The notes beneath the pieces were generated by a model. The model was not told where the DNA came from, did no database searches, and saw nothing but the letters and a program-made list of their open reading frames with translations. Positions 6,380 to 7,980 of a DNA stretch of 7,980 nucleotides are shown here, one piece after another (position 1 is the first letter of the stretch; each line of letters starts with the position of its first letter). This DNA comes from a candidate division FCPU426 bacterium (lineage in GTDB: Bacteria; Oederibacteriota; PGYV01; Palsa-1178). The translations under genes and the position numbers were made by a program. Location of the stretch: contig PMTB01000232.1 of NCBI GenBank assembly GCA_003167475.1, positions 1 through 7,980 on the forward strand, read 5' to 3'.

Positions 6380-6428
6380 CTGTTTCATAATTTAGATACC
6401 TGTTTTAGAACCGTAAAACACGCTGTTT
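6380..6428 (-). repeat. Three AAACAG direct repeats upstream of the flbD promoter
   Basis: On the minus strand AAACAG occurs at 6423-6428, 6400-6405 and 6380-6385, with starts 23 and 20 bases apart, near two turns of the helix. Their centres lie about 58, 78 and 101 bases upstream of the predicted start, where an activator could bind one face of the DNA. The unit is short and the sequence A-rich, so this is a suggestion only. Confidence 0.3.
6401..6420. promoter_or_regulatory. 20-base dyad TGTTTTA-N6-TAAAACA (possible regulator site)
   Basis: Perfect 7-bp arms flank six bases (GAACCG on the plus strand). The centre is about 86 bases upstream of the predicted flbD transcription start. Its TTTTA/TAAAA arms resemble those of the inverted repeat over the -10, so one dimeric protein could bind both. 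It overlaps the middle AAACAG copy. Confidence 0.35.
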
Positions 6429-6508
6429 TTAAGCCATTTATGGGCAACCTGCATGTAAAAAATATGTTTCCCTCTTTTATAACCTATATTTATAAGCTTT
6501 TGAATATT

Positions 6509-6538
6509 TTAACCCAAAACTTGAAAGTTTTGGGTTAA
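6509..6538. repeat. Perfect 30-base inverted repeat (14-bp arms)
   Basis: The left arm at 6509-6522 (TTAACCCAAAACTT) is the exact reverse complement of the right arm at 6525-6538, with two bases between. As RNA it would form a stem with a small loop, on either strand. The GGTTAA at 6533-6538 can instead pair with TTAACC at 6541-6546, so two structures compete. It could be a second terminator (T-rich flank TTAATTTT on the plus strand), an operator, or a processing site. It lies about 150 bases upstream of the flbD -35. Confidence 0.55.
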
Positions 6539-6635
6539 TTTTAACCGTTTGAATTGCATTACTGAATAAAAATACATTAAACCTGTAAACAAAGGAAAAT
6601 CCAAGGTGTTTTTACAAAATCATGCTTATAAATTA

Positions 6636-6668
6636 GAAAAGGCCCGGCGTTTTGCGCCGGGCCTTTTC
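6636..6668 (-). terminator. Rho-independent terminator after flgE
   Basis: Perfect 14-bp arms (6636-6649 and 6655-6668) with a very GC-rich core (GGCCCGGCG) and a 5-base loop. The outer part pairs A4 with T4, so the RNA from flgE ends its stem in CCUUUUC followed by UAAUUU. It begins 22 bases after the flgE stop codon. The reverse strand also has a U-rich end (CCUUUUCUUU), so it could stop transcripts from both sides. It separates flgE from the flbD operon. Confidence 0.9.
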
Positions 6669-6690
6669 TTTATAAAACTAATTCAGCCTA

Positions 6691-7980
6691 TTACCTTCCG
6701 AGCTGAACTAGCGTGTCCAACATCTGTGAGGAAGTCGTCACGATCCTCGCGTTTGATTCAAAGCCTCTCTGCGCGATTATCATGTTTGTGAGCTCGACCG
6801 AGAGGTCGACGTTTGAAGCTTCAAGCGCTCCGCCTGTGACCGTTCCGAGACCGGCGTTGCCGGCCGTCGAGATCTGGGCGAGGCCCGAGTTTGCCGACTG
6901 CGCGAACATTGTGCCGCCGACTTTTTCAAGGCCTTCCTGGTTGGCGAAATTTGCAAGGCCGAGTTTGGCGATCGTGACTATCTTGTTGTTGCTGAACTGG
7001 CAGTTGATCCCGCCTGTCTGGTCAACTGAAACGCCGGTGAGCGTGCCTTCGGAATAACCGTCGGCTCCCGCGTTATAGATCGTCTGCTTGGGTATATAGT
7101 TTCCTGTTGTCGAGTCTATTGTTCCGCTTCCAAAGTCGCCCGTAAGCCCGTCGCGTTTTCCGACAACTACCGGCGGCCCTACTGTGTTGGGCGTTCCCAT
7201 ATTTACTGAAATAAACTGCGGCGTATTCTGTCCGCCGGCTGATACAAGCTCAATTTCCGGTATCGTAGGAGCTCCGGCCGACATATTTGTCCATACGCCG
7301 ACTGTTTCCAGGGATCCATCGGCATTAAACTGTACGCCCGCTCCATTACCGACTTCAACAGCCATGCCTGCTGTCGCGACATTGGGAATAGCCAGCTGCC
7401 CGTTTGTGCCCGTGTCGTATGCTGTCCAGTCCCAGTTTGCCTGCGCTACGCCTCCTGCCGTGTTCGCCGTCTGCGTCCAGAGGAAGGTTATTACGTGCGC
7501 GTTGCCGAGCGAATCATATACCGTCGATGATGTCTGCGCGTCTGCTATATAAGCCGCGAGAGGATAAGCCGCGCCTGGTGCCGCGATCGGGTTCATCGGC
7601 GTCATTGAATCGAGGTTGCCCTTTAAAAATATACCTGAATCGGTTATGTTCGGGGTTACGTTCAGATCGCCGGTCGCCTGCGGCCCGAGCACCAAATTCT
7701 GCGGTATCACTATATTTCCGACCGGCGTGTTTGTGTTTATCGGCTGGTTGGTGATGGTAAGCTGGGGCGCCGCTCCGTTGATCTGCGTGGGGAAAGCTTT
7801 CTGCCAGCCCTGAACAAGCGCTCCGCTTGATGTAACCATGTTGCCGTTGTTGTCAAATGAAAAATTACCGGCGCGTGTGTACAGCGTCTGGTCTCCGTCT
7901 TTCGCAATGAAGAAACCTTTTCCGTCAATGGCCACGTCCGTGGCGTTGCCGGTCGTCTGGACGAAGCTGTAGTTGCCGTT
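6691..7980 (-). CDS. flgE: Flagellar hook protein FlgE (N-terminus outside window)
   Basis: FlgE polymerises into the hook, the universal joint between basal body and filament, and is exported by the FliPQR gate encoded downstream. The frame is open to the right edge: 429 residues are visible, and the GTG at 7933-7935 is an internal valine, not the start. Visible residues 10-24 read TGNATDVAIDGKGFF, followed by YTRAGNFSFDNNGNM, the conserved D1-domain entry of hook and rod proteins. The middle has SSTVYDSLGNAHVITFLW and FNADGSLETVG, typical of FlgE D2. The end ALEASNVDLSVELTNMIIAQRGFESNARIVTTSSQMLDTLVQLGR is the family's C-terminal coiled-coil signature. With roughly 100 missing N-terminal residues the protein would exceed 500, longer than E. 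coli FlgE (402). One Cys is visible, in GGINCQF. Position before flbD and motAB supports FlgE over FlgG or FlgF. Confidence 0.95.
   Translation of the reverse strand, partial: NGNYSFVQTTGNATDVAIDGKGFFIAKDGDQTLYTRAGNFSFDNNGNMVTSSGALVQGWQKAFPTQINGAAPQLTITNQPINTNTPVGNIVIPQNLVLGPQATGDLNVTPNITDSGIFLKGNLDSMTPMNPIAAPGAAYPLAAYIADAQTSSTVYDSLGNAHVITFLWTQTANTAGGVAQANWDWTAYDTGTNGQLAIPNVATAGMAVEVGNGAGVQFNADGSLETVGVWTNMSAGAPTIPEIELVSAGGQNTPQFISVNMGTPNTVGPPVVVGKRDGLTGDFGSGTIDSTTGNYIPKQTIYNAGADGYSEGTLTGVSVDQTGGINCQFSNNKIVTIAKLGLANFANQEGLEKVGGTMFAQSANSGLAQISTAGNAGLGTVTGGALEASNVDLSVELTNMIIAQRGFESNARIVTTSSQMLDTLVQLGR

Larger units (their letters stand above)
6301..6690. other. 390-base intergenic control region between flgE and flbD
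   Basis: No convincing gene lies here. Reading in the direction of transcription, it holds the flgE terminator (6636-6668), an A/T-rich stretch, a perfect 30-base inverted repeat (6509-6538), a block of mixed composition (about 6392-6470), three AAACAG copies, a TGTTTTA/TAAAACA dyad, and then the flbD promoter with an inverted repeat over its -10 and the GAGGAG ribosome binding site. The leader between the predicted transcription start (about 6324) and the flbD ATG is only some 24 bases, too short for a riboswitch if that promoter is the main one. Long A/T tracts set it apart from the flanking genes. Confidence 0.75.

Noticed and set aside
6373..6380. GCAGATAA on the minus strand, close to the sigma28 -10 GCCGATAA
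   Set aside because: No TAAA lies 14-16 bases upstream; the nearest copies are 10 and 23 bases away, so the pair required for a sigma28 promoter is missing.
6353..6538. Plus-strand open frame of 61 codons in the intergenic region
   Set aside because: It starts with TTG inside the -35 element of the flbD promoter, has no ribosome binding site, and runs through the palindrome; it looks like chance in A/T-rich sequence.
7933..7935. GTG as the start codon of the flgE frame
   Set aside because: The frame continues upstream to the window edge with conserved hook residues (NGNYSFVQTTGNATD), so this codon is an internal valine.

Overview
The window is one flagellar gene cluster read almost entirely on the minus strand. 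In transcription order (right to left) it holds the 3' part of flgE, a 390-base intergenic region, then flbD (swrD-like), motA, motB, fliL, fliM, fliY (fliN-type), fliO (also called fliZ), fliP, fliQ and the first 50 codons of fliR. No RNA gene, insertion sequence, CRISPR array or foreign insertion was seen.

The order flgE-flbD-motA-motB-fliL-fliM-fliY-fliO-fliP-fliQ-fliR is the one known from spirochaetes, and largely from clostridia and other groups with a long fla/che operon. It differs from the E. coli type, where motAB lie apart and fliN is short. FliY carries a CheC-like domain in front of the FliN domain, which also points away from enteric bacteria. GC content looks moderate (roughly mid-40s percent by eye). 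Nothing here fixes the phylum. By analogy flhB, flhA and flhF would lie beyond the left edge, and the flgE start and flgD beyond the right edge.

Region by region: positions 6691-7980 encode the hook protein FlgE, closed by a strong hairpin at 6636-6668. Positions 6301-6635 hold the control region of the next operon: a near-consensus sigma70-type promoter (TTGACA, 17 bases, TAAAAT) 24 bases from the -10 to the flbD ribosome binding site region, a 7-bp inverted repeat over its -10, and further inverted and direct repeats upstream. From 6300 to 1 ten genes follow with gaps of at most 38 bases and one 4-base overlap, so they are most likely one transcript.

The products form a working set. MotA and MotB are the stator; FliL supports it at the basal body. 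FlbD/SwrD is linked to motor power. FliM and FliY form the switch that receives CheY-P. FliO, FliP, FliQ and FliR build the membrane export gate through which hook protein FlgE is secreted.

The points most worth a second look are two long homopolymers inside fliO (possible on/off switching), a FliY whose first CheC-type site is lost while the second is kept, a shifted fliY start (TTG), and the repeat-rich control region between flgE and flbD. I found no clearly new system; the window is mostly a conventional flagellar operon.
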